A stretch of 64,000 nt of DNA from an uncultured Bacteroidia bacterium (GTDB lineage: Bacteria > Bacteroidota > Bacteroidia > Bacteroidales > UBA932): the NCBI GenBank assembly GCA_902762435.1, contig CACWOH010000004.1, positions 62,001 through 126,000 of the forward strand. Reading direction: 5' to 3'. The notes beneath the pieces are model-generated. The model made no database searches, was not told where the DNA came from, and saw only the letters and a list, made by a program, of their open reading frames with translations. Shown here one piece after another: positions 34,988 through 44,013 of the stretch. A program made the translations under genes and the position numbers. Every line of letters starts with the position of its first letter. The first letter of the stretch is position 1.

Positions 34988-35245
34988 TCGTCCTGTAAAA
35001 TAGGTTGAAAACCCTGTTCATAATCCGTTGAAAAGGAAAAATTTTCCGTTGACAGAAAAAGCCGCCGGCTTTTCAACAAGCCTGAAAACAGAATTTCAAC
35101 CAGTTTACCAACCGTTTATTCTTCTATTAAAAACCTGATTTACAATTGCTTGAGATAATTATCAACATTTCAACAAGCGTATAAAAAAGAACAGATTTTC
35201 AAAATAAAAGAACTATATTTGTATTCCTAATCGTTACCGACGCGT
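34988..35245. other. AT-rich repeat-bearing intergenic region (candidate origin-like region)
   Basis: These 258 bases between divergent mfd and ruvB are about two-thirds A+T, against a roughly 60% GC surrounding. They hold repeated GTTGAAA/TTTCAAC words: 35005-35011, 35027-35033, 35071-35077, 35094-35100 and 35168-35174. Inverted repeats present are GGAAAAATTTTCC (35035-35047) and AAAAGCC-GCC-GGCTTTT (35057-35073). TTATCAACA, one base from the DnaA box TTATCCACA, occurs at 35159-35167 and, overlapping the mfd start, at 34978-34986. A -7 element for ruvB closes the region. No ORF or RNA gene was recognised. It may be a replication origin or simply a double promoter. Confidence 0.5.
35214..35221 (+). 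promoter_or_regulatory. -7 promoter element for ruvB
   Basis: TATATTTG matches TAnnTTTG and lies 24 bases upstream of the ruvB ATG. Confidence 0.65.
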
Positions 35246-36265
35246 ATGTCTGACTTCGATCCACATAATACAAACGAAGGCAAAGATAAGGATTTGGACG
35301 GAATTATCCGGCCCCAGGAACTGGAAGATTTCACGGGACAGGGAGAAATCGTCTCCCGGCTCCGGATCTATATCCAGGCGGCCCGGATGCGCGGTGAATC
35401 GTTGGACCATACCCTCTTTCACGGTCCTCCGGGTCTCGGAAAGACCACCCTGGCGCACATCATCGCAAACGAGATGGGCGTCAATATGAAAATCACTTCG
35501 GGGCCGGTGCTGGACCGCCCCGGCGACCTGGCCGGCCTGCTGACCTCCCTGGAAACGGGTGACGTCCTTTTTATCGATGAAATCCACCGGCTTTCTCCGG
35601 AAGTGGAGGAATACCTGTACTCCGCGATGGAGGACTACGTGATCGATATCATGATCGACAAGGGGCCGGGCGCCAGGTCGGTGCGGATTTCCCTCAATCC
35701 TTTCACGCTCGTGGGCGCCACCACGCGTGCGGGTCTGCTTACCGCTCCGCTGCGGGCGCGTTTCGGCATCACGGAGGGGCTGGAATACTACGACACGGAC
35801 GACCTGGTCCGGATCGTGAAGCGCAGCGCCGGCATCCTGAAGGTGGACATCGAGGACGAGGCCGCCCGGGAAATCGCCCTTCGCAGCCGCGGTACGCCGC
35901 GAATCGCCAATTCCCTGCTCCGCCGCGTGCGGGATTTCGCCCAGGTAATGGGCGACGGCCATATCGACCTCAAGATCGCCCGCTACGCCCTGGACAAGCT
36001 GAACATAGACAAGCGGGGCCTGGACGCCATCGACAACAAGATCCTCCGCACCATCATTTCCACCTTCAAGGGAGGTCCCGTGGGGGCGAACACCCTCGCT
36101 ACGGCGATCGGGGAGGACCAGGGTACCTATGAGGAGGTGTACGAGCCCTTCCTGATCAAGGAAGGATTCATCGTCCGCACCCAGCGCGGCCGCGTGGCGA
36201 CGGAACTCTCCTACAAGCATTTGGGGCTAGATCCCTGTCAGAACAACGCAGCTTCTTTATTTTAA
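35246..36265 (+). CDS. ruvB: Holliday junction branch migration helicase RuvB
   Basis: A 339-residue AAA+ motor that, with RuvA, drives branch migration of Holliday junctions. Visible are [15 protein letters not shown] (Walker A), [10 protein letters not shown] (Walker B), [20 protein letters not shown] (sensor 1 and arginine finger region) and a C-terminal winged helix with [29 protein letters not shown] short acidic N-terminal extension (residues 1-20) is unlike E. coli but common in the phylum. ruvA lies 7 kb away at 43.4 kb on the other strand; ruvC is not in the window. The stop is 26 bases before frdA. Confidence 0.97.
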   Translation: MSDFDPHNTNEGKDKDLDGIIRPQELEDFTGQGEIVSRLRIYIQAARMRGESLDHTLFHGPPGLGKTTLAHIIANEMGVNMKITSGPVLDRPGDLAGLLTSLETGDVLFIDEIHRLSPEVEEYLYSAMEDYVIDIMIDKGPGARSVRISLNPFTLVGATTRAGLLTAPLRARFGITEGLEYYDTDDLVRIVKRSAGILKVDIEDEAAREIALRSRGTPRIANSLLRRVRDFAQVMGDGHIDLKIARYALDKLNIDKRGLDAIDNKILRTIISTFKGGPVGANTLATAIGEDQGTYEEVYEPFLIKEGFIVRTQRGRVATELSYKHLGLDPCQNNAASLF

Positions 36266-36291
36266 GACAGATAGAAACATAAATACCAGAC

Positions 36292-38238
36292 ATGTCCGAC
36301 AAGTTAAATTCCAAAATCCCTGCAGGACCTCTTGAGAGCAAATGGACCCGGCGCAAGTCGGAAATCCGCCTCGTGAGTCCGAACAACAAGAGAAAACTCG
36401 AGATCATCGTGGTCGGTACCGGTCTCGGTGGCGCTTCCGCAGCCGCCTCCCTGGGCGAACTCGGCTACAATGTCAAGATTTTCTGCATCAGCGACTCCCC
36501 GCGCCGGGCGCATTCCATCGCGGCGCAGGGCGGTATCAACGCGGCGAAGAACTACCAGAACGACAACGATTCGGTTTACCGGCTGTTCTACGACACCATC
36601 AAGGGCGGCGACTACCGCAGCCGCGAGGCGAACGTCTACCGTCTGGCAGAGGTCAGCGCGGCCATCATCGACCAGTGCGTCGCACAGGGTATTCCTTTCG
36701 CCCGTGAATACGGCGGATACCTGGCAAACCGTTCCTTCGGCGGCGTGCAGGTCAGCCGTACCTTCTATGCCCGCGGGCAAACCGGCCAGCAGCTCCTGCT
36801 CGGCGCGTATGCGTCCTTGAACAAGGAGATTGCGGCGGGTACCGTGAAGTCCTATCCGCGCCACGAGATGCTCGACCTGGTGGTCATCAACGGCCAGGCG
36901 AAAGGCATCATCGCCCGCAACCTGGTGACGGGCGGCCTGGAGCGCTTCGGCGCCCACGCCGTCGTGATTGCGACGGGCGGTTACGGAAACGCTTACTTCC
37001 TGTCCACCAATGCGATGAACAGCAACGGTTCCGCTGCGCTGCAGTGCTACAAGAAGGGCGCTTTCTTCGCGAATCCCTGCTTTGCGCAGATCCACCCCAC
37101 TTGCATTCCCGTGCACGGAGACCAGCAGTGCAAGCTGACGCTGATGAGTGAATCCCTGCGCAACGACGGACGCATCTGGGTTCCCAAGAAACTGGAGGAT
37201 GTGGAGAAACTCCGCAAGCACGTCATCAAGCCTTCCCAGATTCCCGAGGAAGACCGCGACTACTATCTCGAGCGCCGCTACCCGGCCTTCGGCAACCTGG
37301 TGCCGCGTGACGTGGCTTCCCGGGCCGCCAAGGAGCGCTGCGACGCCGGTTTCGGCGTGAACGAGACCGGCAAGGCCGTATTCCTGGACTTTGCGGACGC
37401 CATCAAGCGCCTGGGCCGCCAGCGGGTAGCCGAGCGGTACGGCAACCTCTTCGAGATGTACGAGAAGATCACGGCGTCTTCCCCTTGGGAGGAGCCGATG
37501 ATGATCTATCCGGCCATCCATTATACGATGGGCGGCATCTGGGTGGATTACGACCTGCAGACCACCATCCCCGGCCTGTACGCGATCGGTGAAGCGAATT
37601 TCTCCGACCACGGCGGCAACCGCCTCGGCGCTTCCGCCCTGATGCAGGGTCTGGCCGACGGTTATTTCATCCTGCCGGTCACGATCGGGGACTATCTGTC
37701 CTACAAGTTCGCGGAGCCGAAGACGGATGTCAGCGCGCCGGAGTTCGATGCCGCCGAAAAGGCCGTACAGGCCCGTATCGACCGGCTTTTCTCCATCAAA
37801 GGTAAGGAAACGGTGGATTCCATCCACAAGCGTCTGGGCAACATCATGTGGGACTACGTTGGTATGGCCCGCGATGCGGAAGGTCTCAAGAAAGCGATCG
37901 AAGAAATCAAACTTCTCAAGAAAGAATTCTATGAGAACGTGAACGTGCCCGGCAGCCAGTACGAGTTCAACCAGGAGCTCGAGAAAGCCCTCCGCCTGGA
38001 GGATTTCTTCGACATCGGCGAGCTGATGGCGCGCGACGCCCTGAACCGTGCCGAGTCCTGCGGCGGTCACTTCCGCGTGGAAAGCCAGACCGAGGAGGGC
38101 GAAGCGAAGCGTAACGATCAGGAGTTTATGTATGTGGCGGCCTGGGAGTACAAGGGCGAAGATCAGGAACCCGAACTCCACAAAGAGCCGCTCAAGTATG
38201 AGTTTATCGAGGTGAAAACGAGGAATTACAAAGACTAA
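36292..38238 (+). CDS. frdA: Fumarate reductase/succinate dehydrogenase flavoprotein subunit
   Basis: A 648-residue FAD subunit that interconverts fumarate and succinate; in anaerobic Bacteroidales it usually works as fumarate reductase. The dinucleotide motif [20 protein letters not shown] is near residues 42-61, the FAD-attachment region reads [18 protein letters not shown] with the His for covalent flavin, and [23 protein letters not shown] and [19 protein letters not shown] complete the active site. The long (about 650) length fits the Bacteroidetes/Wolinella B-type enzymes. frdB follows after 5 bases. The cytochrome b subunit gene (frdC/sdhC), usually immediately upstream, is absent; ruvB occupies that place. 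Confidence 0.95.
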   Translation: MSDKLNSKIPAGPLESKWTRRKSEIRLVSPNNKRKLEIIVVGTGLGGASAAASLGELGYNVKIFCISDSPRRAHSIAAQGGINAAKNYQNDNDSVYRLFYDTIKGGDYRSREANVYRLAEVSAAIIDQCVAQGIPFAREYGGYLANRSFGGVQVSRTFYARGQTGQQLLLGAYASLNKEIAAGTVKSYPRHEMLDLVVINGQAKGIIARNLVTGGLERFGAHAVVIATGGYGNAYFLSTNAMNSNGSAALQCYKKGAFFANPCFAQIHPTCIPVHGDQQCKLTLMSESLRNDGRIWVPKKLEDVEKLRKHVIKPSQIPEEDRDYYLERRYPAFGNLVPRDVASRAAKERCDAGFGVNETGKAVFLDFADAIKRLGRQRVAERYGNLFEMYEKITASSPWEEPMMIYPAIHYTMGGIWVDYDLQTTIPGLYAIGEANFSDHGGNRLGASALMQGLADGYFILPVTIGDYLSYKFAEPKTDVSAPEFDAAEKAVQARIDRLFSIKGKETVDSIHKRLGNIMWDYVGMARDAEGLKKAIEEIKLLKKEFYENVNVPGSQYEFNQELEKALRLEDFFDIGELMARDALNRAESCGGHFRVESQTEEGEAKRNDQEFMYVAAWEYKGEDQEPELHKEPLKYEFIEVKTRNYKD

Positions 38239-38243
38239 GCGAG

Positions 38244-39023
38244 ATGGAATTCAATCTGAAAATATGGCGTCAGAAGAACGCCAAGACAAAAGGTCACTTT
38301 GAAACCTATCATATTGCCGGAATCGAGGAGGATGCCTCTTTCCTGGAAATGCTCGATATCCTCAATGAACAGCTGATCCGCGAGGGTTGTGATCCCGTGG
38401 CGGTGGAACGTGGTTGCCAGAGCAGCGGTCCCGTGTCTTTCGACCACGACTGCCGGGAAGGCATCTGCGGTGCCTGCGGCCTGTATATCGACGGCCGTGC
38501 GCACGGTCCGGACGACCATGTCACCACCTGTCAGCTCTTTATGCGCCACTTCAAGGATGGCGCCACCATTACGGTGGAGCCCTGGCGGAGCGCCGCGTTC
38601 CCGATCATCAAGGACCTGGTCGTGGACCGTACGGCCTTCGACAAGATCCTGCAGGCCGGCGGATTCATCTCCGTGCGCACCGGAGCGGCCCAGGATGCCA
38701 ACAACATCCTGATTCCGCACGACCGTGCCGAAGACAGCATGGACGCGGCCGCCTGTGTGGGCTGCGGCGCCTGTGTGGCTACCTGTAAGAACGGTTCCGC
38801 GATGCTCTTCGTCGCCGCCCGCGTCAGTTCCCTCGCCCTGCTGCCGCAGGGCCGCCCGGAAGCGAAGCGCCGCGCCAAGGCGATGGTGGCCAAGATGGAC
38901 GAACTGGGCTTCGGAAACTGTACGAACACGCGCGCTTGCGAACTCGAATGCCCGAAAGGCATTACCGTCTCGCACATCGCGCGCCTGAACCGTGAATTCC
39001 TGAAGGCTAAGTTCTCGGACTAA
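38244..39023 (+). CDS. frdB: Fumarate reductase/succinate dehydrogenase iron-sulfur subunit
   Basis: A 259-residue subunit that passes electrons between the flavoprotein and the membrane quinone subunit. The [2Fe-2S] ligands lie in [16 protein letters not shown] with the distal Cys in DDHVTTC. The C-terminal half has [11 protein letters not shown] and a second Cys group in [15 protein letters not shown] for the [4Fe-4S] and [3Fe-4S] clusters. It follows frdA by 5 bases and ends 24 bases before the convergent hflX stop; that gap contains a parS-like palindrome. Confidence 0.95.
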   Translation: MEFNLKIWRQKNAKTKGHFETYHIAGIEEDASFLEMLDILNEQLIREGCDPVAVERGCQSSGPVSFDHDCREGICGACGLYIDGRAHGPDDHVTTCQLFMRHFKDGATITVEPWRSAAFPIIKDLVVDRTAFDKILQAGGFISVRTGAAQDANNILIPHDRAEDSMDAAACVGCGACVATCKNGSAMLFVAARVSSLALLPQGRPEAKRRAKAMVAKMDELGFGNCTNTRACELECPKGITVSHIARLNREFLKAKFSD

Positions 39024-39025
39024 AA

Positions 39026-39041
39026 CGTTCCACGAGGAACC
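39026..39041. promoter_or_regulatory. parS-like palindrome, one mismatch
   Basis: CGTTCCACGAGGAACC differs by one base from the core palindrome GTTCCACGTGGAAC of Bacillus-type parS sites. It fills most of the gap between the convergent frdB and hflX genes. It could also be a short hairpin (GTTCC-ACGA-GGAAC). Confidence 0.45.
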
Positions 39042-39047
39042 GGGTCC

Positions 39048-40232
39048 TTACCAGAGGAAATTATTGAAGGGATAACGTCCCGCGTGAATCTCCGCGACCA
39101 TCTTGTAGATGTCGTCGCGGAGTTTTTCTATGTTCTCCTTCTTGATGGCGGAGATGAAGATGCACGGGATTTTTCGGCCGTTGATCCACTTGTACTTGAC
39201 CTCGTCCAGGGTGAAGTTGCGTTCCGTCTTGGGCTGCAGGGAGAATTCGTCATATGGCTCCCAGGTGTAGGCGTCGGTCTTGTTGAAGACCACGTACACC
39301 GGCTTGTCGGCCGCAGAAATGTCTTTCAGCGTCTTGTCCACCACTTCCATCTGCTCCTCATAGTCGGGGTGCGAGATATCTACCACGTGCACGAGGATAT
39401 CCGCTTCCCGGACCTCGTCCAGGGTGCTTTTGAAGGCCTCGATGAGCTGGGTGGGGAGTTTCCGGATGAATCCGACCGTGTCGCTGAGCAGGAAAGGCAC
39501 GTTGCCGATCACCACCTTGCGGACGGTGGTGTCCAGGGTGGCGAACAGTTTGTTTTCCGCGAAGACGTCCGATTTGGAAAGCAAGTTCATCAGGGTGGAC
39601 TTGCCTACGTTGGTATAGCCCACCAGCGACAGGCGCACCAGCTGGCCGCGGTTGCTGCGCTGGGTGGCCATCTGCTTGTCGATCCTCTTCAAGTCTTCCT
39701 TCAGTTTGGAGATGCGTTCGCGCACGATGCGGCGGTCCACCTCGATCTGGGTCTCGCCCATGCCGCCGCGCGTACCCATGCCGCCGCGCTGGCGCTCGAG
39801 GTGCGTCCACATGCCGGCGAGGCGGGGGAGCATGTAATTGTAGCGGGCCAGTTCGACCTGCGTCTTGGCGTAGGCCGTCTGGGCGCGCTGGGAGAAGATT
39901 TCGAGGATCAGGCTTGTCCGGTCGATAACGGACGAGTTCTTGATAACCTTCTCAATATTACGCTGTTGCATCCCCGTCAACTCGTCGTCGAAGATGACGT
40001 AGTCGATGTGGTTTTCCTCGCAGTAGTCCGCGATTTCCTTTAGCTTTCCGGTGCGGATATAAGTGGCCTTGTCGGGGCGGTCCACCCGCTGGACGAACTT
40101 TTTGTCGCCCGTTGCGCCCGCCGTTTCCGCCAGGAACTGAAGTTCGTCCAGGTACTCGTAGATTTTCCGTTCGTCGTCATTCTGGCGGATGATGCCGACG
40201 AATACAGCTTTCTCTTCTCTCTTGTTCTCCAT
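39048..40232 (-). CDS. hflX: Ribosome-associated GTPase HflX
   Basis: A 394-residue GTPase that binds the 50S subunit and rescues stalled or stress-damaged ribosomes. The N-terminal HflX domain (about 1-190) contains DDELTGMQQRNIEK and the glycine-rich RQRGGMGTRGGMGETQIE linker. The G domain has GYTNVGKSTLMN (P-loop), TVRKVVIGN, DTVGFIRKLP (G3) and VFNKTDA (G4). The length is normal. A terminator for tonB lies just upstream, so it must have its own promoter; I see no clean TAnnTTTG match in the short gap. Confidence 0.96.
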   Translation of the reverse strand: MENKREEKAVFVGIIRQNDDERKIYEYLDELQFLAETAGATGDKKFVQRVDRPDKATYIRTGKLKEIADYCEENHIDYVIFDDELTGMQQRNIEKVIKNSSVIDRTSLILEIFSQRAQTAYAKTQVELARYNYMLPRLAGMWTHLERQRGGMGTRGGMGETQIEVDRRIVRERISKLKEDLKRIDKQMATQRSNRGQLVRLSLVGYTNVGKSTLMNLLSKSDVFAENKLFATLDTTVRKVVIGNVPFLLSDTVGFIRKLPTQLIEAFKSTLDEVREADILVHVVDISHPDYEEQMEVVDKTLKDISAADKPVYVVFNKTDAYTWEPYDEFSLQPKTERNFTLDEVKYKWINGRKIPCIFISAIKKENIEKLRDDIYKMVAEIHAGRYPFNNFLW

Positions 40233-40240
40233 CTTTGGTC

Positions 40241-40270
40241 AAAAAAAGGCCATCCGCGTGCGGACGGCCT
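40241..40270 (-). terminator. Rho-independent terminator of tonB
   Basis: On the minus strand AGGCCGTCCG pairs with CGGATGGCCT around a 4-base loop (40247-40270, one A-C mismatch) and is followed by a run of T (40241-40247). It ends transcription of tonB just before hflX. Confidence 0.85.
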
Positions 40271-40291
40271 CTTGAATGTGTTCAGCTTGGA

Positions 40292-40981
40292 TTATCGCAG
40301 CTGGAAGATCACCGGGAACTGATAGGTCACCTTGACGGCGCGGTCGCGCTGGCGGCCCGGAGTCCACTTCGGGGAGCTCTGGATGACGCGGACAGCCTCG
40401 CGGTCGAGGGAAGGATCCACGCCGCGGAGCACCTTCACGTCGGAGACGGAGCCGTTCGGGTTGACGGTGAACTGCACCATCACACGGCCGGACACACCGT
40501 TTTCCTTGGCGATTTCAGGATACTCGAGATGCTGGGACACCCACTTGGAGAAGGTGTTGGCGTCGCCGCCCTGGAATTTGGGCTTCTCCTCGACGAGGGC
40601 GAACGGAATCGCTTCCTCCTCGACGACCTCTTCCTGAACCTCCTCGACATAGTCCATGATCTCTACGCCCAGGTTGGCGTCGTCCTCGAGGTTGAGGATG
40701 CTGTCGTCGACCTTGATGTTGTCGTCAACGATGTCGATCTGGTCGGAGAGGACGGGGATCTTCGGGGCCTCGGGGGGCGGCGGAGGGGTGTCCTGCGTGA
40801 TAGGAATGATCTCTTCCTCAATAAGTTCCGTAGTCTCGGCAGTGAGAATACTTTCCTGCTTCTCCTTGGTCTTGTACTCGAAAGCACCGATGGTGATCAG
40901 GAGGGACAGGATCAGTCCGATCTCGACGAACAGGAGTTTCTTGTTGTTCAGATCGGCTTTGGGCGATTTCTTGACTTCCAT
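40292..40981 (-). CDS. tonB: TonB energy-transducing protein
   Basis: A 229-residue periplasmic protein that couples inner-membrane proton force to outer-membrane receptors. One N-terminal helix (about 17-34, LLFVEIGLILSLLITIGA) anchors it; a short PPPPPEAP segment begins the linker, which is strongly acidic (DYVEEVQEEVVEEEAIP) and not Lys-Pro-rich. The TonB C-terminal domain is clear: KPKFQGGDANTFSKWVSQHL, YPEIAKENGVSGRVMVQFTV and VIQSSPKWTPGRQ. It is a single-gene unit with its own promoter and terminator. No ExbB/ExbD or receptor genes are nearby. Confidence 0.93.
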   Translation of the reverse strand: MEVKKSPKADLNNKKLLFVEIGLILSLLITIGAFEYKTKEKQESILTAETTELIEEEIIPITQDTPPPPPEAPKIPVLSDQIDIVDDNIKVDDSILNLEDDANLGVEIMDYVEEVQEEVVEEEAIPFALVEEKPKFQGGDANTFSKWVSQHLEYPEIAKENGVSGRVMVQFTVNPNGSVSDVKVLRGVDPSLDREAVRVIQSSPKWTPGRQRDRAVKVTYQFPVIFQLR

Positions 40982-41015
40982 ATCTGTGGTTAAATTTAAT
41001 ATTCCGTTCGAGTCT

Positions 41016-41023
41016 CAAAGATA
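41016..41023 (-). promoter_or_regulatory. -7 promoter element for tonB
   Basis: On the minus strand this reads TATCTTTG, matching TAnnTTTG, 34 bases upstream of the tonB ATG. Confidence 0.65.
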
Positions 41024-41065
41024 GAAATAAATAATTTCAATTCCAATTATTTCATTTAATAGATG

Positions 41066-41073
41066 TAAATTTG
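41066..41073 (+). promoter_or_regulatory. -7 promoter element for ybeY
   Basis: TAAATTTG matches TAnnTTTG, 14 bases before the ybeY ATG, implying a leader of under 10 bases. Confidence 0.65.
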
Positions 41074-41087
41074 CAAAAAAGTTGCAG

Positions 41088-41507
41088 ATGATACGCTATT
41101 TCCAGGAAGATATCCGTTTTGACCTGAAACAGAAGATGCAGAACAACCGCTGGCTCAAGATGGTAGCCGGCAGCGAGATGCGCCGCATCGGTGCGGTCAA
41201 CATCATCTTCTGCTCGGACAACTACATCCTCGACGTCAACATGCGTTATCTCCAGCACGACTATTTCACGGACATCATTACCTTCGACTATTGCGAGAAG
41301 GACATCCTTTCCGGTGACCTGTTCATCAGCATCGACTCCGTTCGGGAGAACGCCCTGTTCTACGGCGTCCCGTTCGCGGACGAACTGGACCGGGTGATGG
41401 TGCACGGTCTGCTCCACCTGATCGGCTACGACGACCACACCGAGGAGCAGATCCGGGAAATGCGCGCCAAAGAGGATTACTATCTGCAGATGAAAGCCGC
41501 GCTGTGA
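41088..41507 (+). CDS. ybeY: rRNA maturation endoribonuclease YbeY
   Basis: A 139-residue zinc-dependent RNase needed for 16S rRNA 3'-end maturation and ribosome quality control. The metal-binding motif [12 protein letters not shown] is near the C-terminus, preceded by [21 protein letters not shown] chose the ATG at 41088 ([11 protein letters not shown]); a TTG two codons earlier is possible but less likely. Its stop overlaps the mnmG start by one base (TGATG), so the two are translationally coupled. The N-terminus is short for the family but the catalytic part is complete. Confidence 0.95.
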   Translation: MIRYFQEDIRFDLKQKMQNNRWLKMVAGSEMRRIGAVNIIFCSDNYILDVNMRYLQHDYFTDIITFDYCEKDILSGDLFISIDSVRENALFYGVPFADELDRVMVHGLLHLIGYDDHTEEQIREMRAKEDYYLQMKAAL

Positions 41508-43369
41508 TGCAGGACCGCTATGATGTCATCGTCGTCGGGGGAGGGCACGCCGGATGCGAGGCCGCGATGGCTGCGTCCCGGCTCGGCTCGTCCGTCCTCC
41601 TCGTTTCGATGGACATGCTGGGGTTTGCCCGGATGTCTTGCAATCCGGCGATGGGTGGAATCGCCAAGGGACAGATCGTCCGGGAGATCGACGCGCTGGG
41701 CGGGTGGAGCGGAATCGTCACCGACCGCACCACCCTGCAGTTCCGGATGCTCAACCGCTCGAAAGGGCCTGCGATGTGGAGCCCCCGGGCGCAGTGCGAT
41801 AAAATCCAGTTTTCGCTGGAATGGCGGAAAATCCTCGAAAGTGATTGTAAATTAGATATTTACGTGGATTCTGCGGTCAGTTTTCTCGTTGAGAATTCAA
41901 AAATCTGCGGCATCCGTACGAATACCGGCGCAATTTTCAAGTCTCAAGCGGTTATCCTGACCGCCGGAACCTTCCTGGGCGGCAAACTTTTCATCGGCCG
42001 TCACGAGATGGAAGGGGGCCGGCTCGGCGAGCCTGCCTCGCACGGACTGACCGCCCAGCTCCGCGAGATGGGAATCGTCTCCGACCGGATGAAGACCGGG
42101 ACCCCGCCGCGCATCGACATCTCCTCCGTCGATACGTCCCGGCTCGAACTCCAGTCCGGCGACCCGGATCCGGCGCGCTTCTCTTTCCTGCCGGAGCCCT
42201 CGGCTGTGCAGGCGCCCGGCAGCAGCCAGATGTCCTGCTACATCCTGCACACCAACGAACGGGTGCACGAAATCCTGCGCGGGGGGTTCGACGAGTCTCC
42301 GCTCTTCACCGGGATGATCCACGGCCGCGGACCGCGCTACTGCCCGAGCATCGAAGACAAGCTGCGCGTCTTTCCGGAGAACGACGCTCACCAGCTTTTC
42401 CTGGAGCCGGAAGGCCGCTGGACGAACGAATACTATCTGCAGGGATTCTCTTCATCACTGCCCCTGCAGGTCCAGCTGGATGCGCTGCACGCCATATGCG
42501 GGCTGGAGGAAGTCCGCATCTTCCGTCCGGCCTACGCCGTCGAATATGACTACTTCGACCCGACGCAGCTTCGGCCCACCCTGGAGCTTAAAAGCATCGA
42601 AAACCTCTTCCTGGCCGGCCAGGTCAACGGCACGACCGGCTACGAGGAAGCGGCGGCACAGGGAATCGTGGCCGGCATCAACGCCCACCTCAAGGTCCGG
42701 GAAAAGGAGCCGTTCATCCTCCGGCGGGACCAGTCTTACATTGGTGTCCTCATCGACGACCTGGTGACGAAGGGCGTAGACGAGCCCTACCGGATGTTCA
42801 CGTCCCGGGCCGAATATCGCATCCTTCTGCGGCAGGACAACGCCGACCGCCGCCTGACCGCCCTGTCCCACGACATCGGCCTGGCCGACGAACGGCGCTA
42901 CGCCGCGATGATGCGGAAGTACGAACAGGTGGATGAACTGGAGGCATTCTGCCGGAACAAGAACCTGACGGCCCGGCAGGCGAATCCGTACCTGGTTTCC
43001 GTCGGTTCCAGCGAAATCACGGAGTCCAGGAAGATCTCGGACCTGGCCACGCGCCCGGAGGTGGAACTGGCCGAACTGTTGAAAATCGTTCCACGTGGAA
43101 CGCAGGATAGGGAAGTGGTAGAGAGTGTCGAGATCTCGCTGCGTTACCGGGGTTACATCGACCGGGAGCTTGCCATGGCGGAGAAGCTGCAGCGGCTGGA
43201 AGATTTGAAGATCCCGGAAGATTTCGACTTCGACCGGGTAAGCGGGCTGACCATTGAATGCCGCCAGAAACTCGCCCGCTACAAGCCGCGCACCATCGCC
43301 CAGGCGTCCCGGATTTCCGGAGTCTCGCCTGCCGATGTGTCCGTACTGCTGGTCTGGTTCGGGCGCTGA
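41507..43369 (+). CDS. mnmG: tRNA uridine-5-carboxymethylaminomethyl modification enzyme MnmG (GidA)
   Basis: A 620-residue FAD enzyme that, with MnmE, modifies U34 of certain tRNAs. The FAD motif [18 protein letters not shown] is at residues 7-24; [27 protein letters not shown]-like [29 protein letters not shown] and [17 protein letters not shown] are diagnostic. The C-terminal helical domain is complete ([18 protein letters not shown]). The ATG at 41507 overlaps the ybeY stop; a GTG one codon earlier is less likely. A perfect parS-like palindrome is embedded at codons for IVPRGTQ (43087-43102). The stop is 2 bases from the end of convergent ruvA. Confidence 0.97.
   Translation: MQDRYDVIVVGGGHAGCEAAMAASRLGSSVLLVSMDMLGFARMSCNPAMGGIAKGQIVREIDALGGWSGIVTDRTTLQFRMLNRSKGPAMWSPRAQCDKIQFSLEWRKILESDCKLDIYVDSAVSFLVENSKICGIRTNTGAIFKSQAVILTAGTFLGGKLFIGRHEMEGGRLGEPASHGLTAQLREMGIVSDRMKTGTPPRIDISSVDTSRLELQSGDPDPARFSFLPEPSAVQAPGSSQMSCYILHTNERVHEILRGGFDESPLFTGMIHGRGPRYCPSIEDKLRVFPENDAHQLFLEPEGRWTNEYYLQGFSSSLPLQVQLDALHAICGLEEVRIFRPAYAVEYDYFDPTQLRPTLELKSIENLFLAGQVNGTTGYEEAAAQGIVAGINAHLKVREKEPFILRRDQSYIGVLIDDLVTKGVDEPYRMFTSRAEYRILLRQDNADRRLTALSHDIGLADERRYAAMMRKYEQVDELEAFCRNKNLTARQANPYLVSVGSSEITESRKISDLATRPEVELAELLKIVPRGTQDREVVESVEISLRYRGYIDRELAMAEKLQRLEDLKIPEDFDFDRVSGLTIECRQKLARYKPRTIAQASRISGVSPADVSVLLVWFGR
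43087..43102. promoter_or_regulatory. parS-like ParB-binding palindrome inside mnmG
   Basis: CGTTCCACGTGGAACG is a perfect 16-bp palindrome. Its inner 14 bases are identical to the core of the Bacillus subtilis parS site (TGTTCCACGTGGAACA). It lies within the mnmG coding sequence and uses CCA, CGT and GGA codons, which look uncommon in this GC-rich gene. A chance exact match to the 14-mer in 64 kb is expected well below 0.001 times. Confidence 0.7.
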
Positions 43370-43371
43370 AG

Positions 43372-43965
43372 CTAGAGCCGCTGGAGGGCGGCCTTGATGA
43401 GTTCTTCTACACTGGCCTGCGGATTCGTTTTCAGAATGGCCTGAAGGGCCTTGTTGATGTTGGGTTTGGTGAAGCCGAGCATCTGGAGCGCCGTCGCCGC
43501 TTCGTCGGCCGCCGCGTTGGGCTCGCTGCGGAGCAGCACGCCCGGCTCCGCGCCATCGCCTTTCACGATCTTGTCTTTCAGTTCCAGCACCATGCGCTGG
43601 GCGGTCTTCAGCCCGATGCCCTTGACGGACTTCAGGCGGGCGACGTCTTCGGCGAGGATGGCGTTCCGGAGTTCTTCCGCCGTCAGGGACGAGAGGACCA
43701 TCCGGGCGGACGCGGCGCCCATGCCGGAGACGCTCGTGATCTGGCGGAAGAGTTCCCGCTCGTCGCGCGTGGCGAAGCCGTAGTCCACGTCGGTGCCGTC
43801 GCGCGGATTGAGCTGGCGTTGGACGAAGACCGTGGCGCTGTCTTTTCCGTTCAGGACATCGTAGGTCTGCAGGGAGATTTCCAGGGCGTATCCGATGCCC
43901 TGGTTGTCGATCACCGCCATCGTGGGCGTAAGGGTGACAAGTTTTCCGGAAATGTAATCTATCAT
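43372..43965 (-). CDS. ruvA: Holliday junction branch migration protein RuvA
   Basis: A 197-residue protein that binds four-way junctions and loads RuvB. The N-terminal OB-fold begins MIDYISGKLVTLTPTMAVID; the helix-hairpin-helix region contains FRQITSVSGMGAASARMVLSS and LKSVKGIGLKTAQRMVLELKDKI; the C-terminal domain III is PNINKALQAILKTNPQASVEEL. The length matches the family (about 195-205). It is convergent with mnmG (2-base gap) and divergent from sufS, with its own -7 element 19 bases upstream. Confidence 0.96.
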   Translation of the reverse strand: MIDYISGKLVTLTPTMAVIDNQGIGYALEISLQTYDVLNGKDSATVFVQRQLNPRDGTDVDYGFATRDERELFRQITSVSGMGAASARMVLSSLTAEELRNAILAEDVARLKSVKGIGLKTAQRMVLELKDKIVKGDGAEPGVLLRSEPNAAADEAATALQMLGFTKPNINKALQAILKTNPQASVEELIKAALQRL

Positions 43966-43984
43966 ATGAACGCTACTCGTTTCA

Positions 43985-43992
43985 CAAAAATA
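43985..43992 (-). promoter_or_regulatory. -7 promoter element for ruvA
   Basis: On the minus strand this reads TATTTTTG, matching TAnnTTTG. It is separated by 4 bases from the divergent sufS element. Confidence 0.6.
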
Positions 43993-43996
43993 ATGT

Positions 43997-44004
43997 TAAA
44001 TTTG
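43997..44004 (+). promoter_or_regulatory. -7 promoter element for sufS
   Basis: TAAATTTG matches TAnnTTTG and ends only 9 bases before the sufS ATG, so the transcript would be essentially leaderless. Confidence 0.65.
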
Positions 44005-44013
44005 CATTTCTCT

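Noticed and set aside
43258-44013. Upstream extension of the sufS frame
   Set aside because: It overlaps ruvA and the end of mnmG and is not part of any SufS; a promoter element lies just before the chosen start.
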